Below are positions 5,231-7,257 of a stretch of 7,257 nucleotides of DNA, one piece after another. The notes beneath the pieces are model-generated. The model was not told the origin of the DNA, searched no databases, and saw nothing but the letters and a program-made list of their open reading frames with translations. Both the position numbers and the translations under genes were made by a program. Origin of the DNA: Deltaproteobacteria bacterium (GTDB lineage: Bacteria; Desulfobacterota; DSM-4660; Desulfatiglandales; Desulfatiglandaceae); assembly GCA_019314425.1 (NCBI GenBank), contig JAFCZI010000119.1, forward strand, positions 1 to 7,257. The letters are read 5' to 3'. Position 1 is the first letter of the stretch; each line of letters starts with the position of its first letter.

Positions 5231-7257
5231 ATGAGCTATCTTGAAAAATTTTGTTTTTTTTGTGTTGTTTGGGTGAGCATCGGGTGCTTCATGGCCCCCG
5301 CCCCGGCTTCGGGGGCCCGTGTGACAGGAGACAAGGGCGTGGCCCCTGCGATTCCCGCACAGGCCGTTCAAAACCGGAAACCCGCTTCGCCTACGCCCGT
5401 AAAGGCCCCGGTTCCCGTCCGGAAGGAAGAATCCAAACCGAAATCGGATGAGCCGGAACCTGCGGTGACCATCGATTTCGACCAGGTGGATATTCCCATT
5501 TTCATCAAGTTTATCAGTGAACTGACCGGAAAGAATTTTGTCATCGACAAAGGGGTCAGGGGCAAGGTGACGATTATATCCCCCAACAAGATCAGCGTGG
5601 GTGAAGCCTACAAGGTTTTTGAATCGGTCCTGGAAGTCCATGGTTTTACCACGGTGCCGTCAGGGAACATTATCAAGATCGTTCCTGCGGCGAGCGCCCG
5701 CACCATGAGCGTGGAAACCCGGCTGCAGAGGGAGACGCTCGATTCGGAAGACAAAGTGGTCACCCAGTTGATTCCCCTGCGGTACGCGGAACCCGACGAA
5801 CTGAAAAAGCTGTTTGCGCCGTTTATCAGCAAGAGCAGCGTCATGGTTTCCTATCCCCCCACCCGAACCCTGATTGTCACGGATGTGCAGTCCAACATCA
5901 AACGTCTGATGGGTCTTGCCCGGGCCATTGATGTGGAAGGCGTGGGTGAGGAGATAACGGTCATTCCCCTGGAACATGCCGGCGCCGCCGCCCTGGCCAA
6001 ATCATTGAACACGGTTTTCGCGCGGCAGGCCGTGAAGCGGAAACGCGCTGCGGGTCCCCAGACCGTCACCAAAATTGTGGCGGATGAAAGAACCAACTCG
6101 CTGGTTGTCGTGTCATCGGAAGACAATGCCGCCAAGATTCGAAAGCTGGTGAAGCTACTGGACAAAGAGGCGCCACGGGGCCAGGGCGACATCCATGTGT
6201 ACTATCTGCAGCATGCCAATGCCGAGGATCTGACCAAGGTGTTGACCTCCCTTCCGTCCAAGAAATCAGAGTCTAAAAACAAGGGGAAGGCCCCCATTCT
6301 GTCCAAAGAAGCCCGGATTGTGGCGGACCCGGCCACCAATTCCCTAGTGATCATGGCGGACAAGGATGACTACCTTGTGCTGGAAGCCGTGATCCAGAAG
6401 CTGGATATCCCCCGAATGATGGTCTTCATCGAGGCCCTGTTCATGGAAGTGAACGTGGACAAGGAATTCAACCTGGGCGTGGAATGGCAAGGGATCAAAA
6501 CGTTTTCCTACGACGGCAAAAACGCCGGGGCTTTTGCCGGTTCCAGCCCGTCCAGTTTTAGCACCCTGGGCGGCATTGCAAAAGGCGCTTTACCCAGTGG
6601 CTTTTCCATGGGGGTCATCAGCGAAGCCATCGAAATCGCCGGCGTCAAATTCCCCAACCTGGCGGCGGTGGTGAACGCCTACCAACAAGACCGGGATGTC
6701 CATATCCTTTCCACCCCCCAGATCCTCACCACGGACAACGAGGAGGCTGTGATCATGGTGGGGAAAAACGTCCCTTACCAGGTGCGCGATGAAACAACCA
6801 AAGCGGAGTTGGACTACAGCTCCTACGAGTACAAGGACGTGGGGGTGACCCTTAAGATCACCCCGCAGATCAGCCAGGAACGATTCGTTCGCCTCAAAAT
6901 ATACGAGGAAGTCACCCGGCTGGTGGATGACAGGGTGTTGAACACCACGGGACGTCCTGAAACCTGGAAGCGCCTGGCCCAGACCACGGTCATCGTCAAA
7001 GATGCCCACACGGTGGTGATCGGCGGGCTCATCGGAGACGAGACCACAACCACTGACTACAAGGTTCCCTGCCTGGGCGATCTTCCCCTGTTGGGCTGGA
7101 TGTTCAAGGGTACCCGCAAGAAACACCAAAAAACCAACCTCTTTATCTTTCTGACGCCCCACATTATTCAGAACCCGGCTGAGGCCAGGAAGATCTACCT
7201 GGATAAAAAGGACCAGATTGATCGGATCAAGGAAGGGGTCATCAAGATGTATGATAA
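5231..7257 (+). CDS. gspD: T2SS outer-membrane secretin GspD, 3' end outside window
   Basis: The frame runs from the ATG at 5231 to the right edge (675 full codons, no stop). GspD forms the outer-membrane channel through which folded substrates leave. Visible parts: a signal peptide (about residues 1-28, core FCFFCVVWVSIGCF, likely cleaved near APASG), a Pro/Lys-rich linker (about 30-75), N0 (about 79-153; VTIDFDQVDIPIFIKFISELTGKNF in outline), N1 (178-235), N2 (240-313) and N3 (319-395), the last three with the KH-like strand/helix pattern and VADERTNSLVV / VADPATNSLVI repeats. The secretin domain starts at about 396, with GKNVPYQV and the family signature VVIGGLIGDE (595-604) followed by VPCLGDLPLLGWMF (612-625) and TNLFIFLTPHII. 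The residues past this, ending in IKMYD, are where the pilotin-binding region usually begins. The upstream ATG is required for the signal peptide. A run of eight T (5254-5261) lies in the signal-peptide codons. Confidence 0.97.
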   Translation, partial: MSYLEKFCFFCVVWVSIGCFMAPAPASGARVTGDKGVAPAIPAQAVQNRKPASPTPVKAPVPVRKEESKPKSDEPEPAVTIDFDQVDIPIFIKFISELTGKNFVIDKGVRGKVTIISPNKISVGEAYKVFESVLEVHGFTTVPSGNIIKIVPAASARTMSVETRLQRETLDSEDKVVTQLIPLRYAEPDELKKLFAPFISKSSVMVSYPPTRTLIVTDVQSNIKRLMGLARAIDVEGVGEEITVIPLEHAGAAALAKSLNTVFARQAVKRKRAAGPQTVTKIVADERTNSLVVVSSEDNAAKIRKLVKLLDKEAPRGQGDIHVYYLQHANAEDLTKVLTSLPSKKSESKNKGKAPILSKEARIVADPATNSLVIMADKDDYLVLEAVIQKLDIPRMMVFIEALFMEVNVDKEFNLGVEWQGIKTFSYDGKNAGAFAGSSPSSFSTLGGIAKGALPSGFSMGVISEAIEIAGVKFPNLAAVVNAYQQDRDVHILSTPQILTTDNEEAVIMVGKNVPYQVRDETTKAELDYSSYEYKDVGVTLKITPQISQERFVRLKIYEEVTRLVDDRVLNTTGRPETWKRLAQTTVIVKDAHTVVIGGLIGDETTTTDYKVPCLGDLPLLGWMFKGTRKKHQKTNLFIFLTPHIIQNPAEARKIYLDKKDQIDRIKEGVIKMYD

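Noticed and set aside
4978..5232. Minus-strand frame encoding FPRSAWER-type repeats
   Set aside because: This translation is a well-known artefact of the palindromic intergenic repeat plus the complement of the gspB-like gene's end.
5276..5287. Lipobox in the GspD signal peptide (SIGC)
   Set aside because: The -3 position is serine rather than Leu/Val/Ile, and a normal signal-peptidase site (APASG) follows, so a lipoprotein is unlikely.
6590..7162. Minus-strand open frame of 190 codons opposite gspD
   Set aside because: It covers the secretin signature region of gspD, which explains the sequence fully.

Overview
The window carries the distal part of a type II secretion system (T2SS) gene cluster on the + strand, read in the order gspM, gspN, gspC, gspA (exeA-like ATPase), a gspB-like TPR protein and gspD (secretin, running off the right edge). 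This gene order, the GspN of the AsmA-like type, and the style of the intergenic repeats suggest a Gram-negative bacterium of the Desulfobacterota (former Deltaproteobacteria). That placement is an inference from gene content, not a database match.

Layout: positions 2-232 hold the C-terminal part of a RelE/ParE-family toxin whose start lies outside the window. Positions 233-572 contain no convincing gene. They hold a possible decayed minus-strand reading frame and two hairpins, the second ending 33 nt before gspM. Positions 573-4430 are a tight operon: gspM/gspN overlap in ATGA, gspN/gspC are 46 nt apart with the preferred ATG, and gspC/gspA are 3 nt apart. The gspB-like gene (4414-5127) overlaps gspA by 17 nt and carries an in-frame array of 15 heptanucleotides between its membrane segment and its TPR domain. 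A cluster of three hairpins of the dispersed 'CGTTCCCACGC..GCGTGGGAACG' kind fills most of the 103-nt gap before gspD (5231 to the edge).

How the genes work together: GspC and GspM belong to the inner-membrane platform. GspC also reaches the secretin GspD through its periplasmic homology region. GspA is a cytoplasmic ATPase tethered through the membrane to a peptidoglycan-binding domain, and with GspB it is known in Aeromonas to help GspD multimers cross the cell wall. Having gspA, gspB and gspD side by side makes this a secretin-assembly sub-block. The core genes gspE, F, G-K and L are not in the window, and gspL, the usual partner and neighbour of gspM, is not directly upstream: a toxin gene and repeat-bearing spacer are there instead.

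The T2SS itself is a known system. The features most worth a second look are the heptamer array, which would switch off the TPR domain by frameshift whenever one unit is gained or lost, and the palindromic repeat cluster directly in front of the secretin gene.
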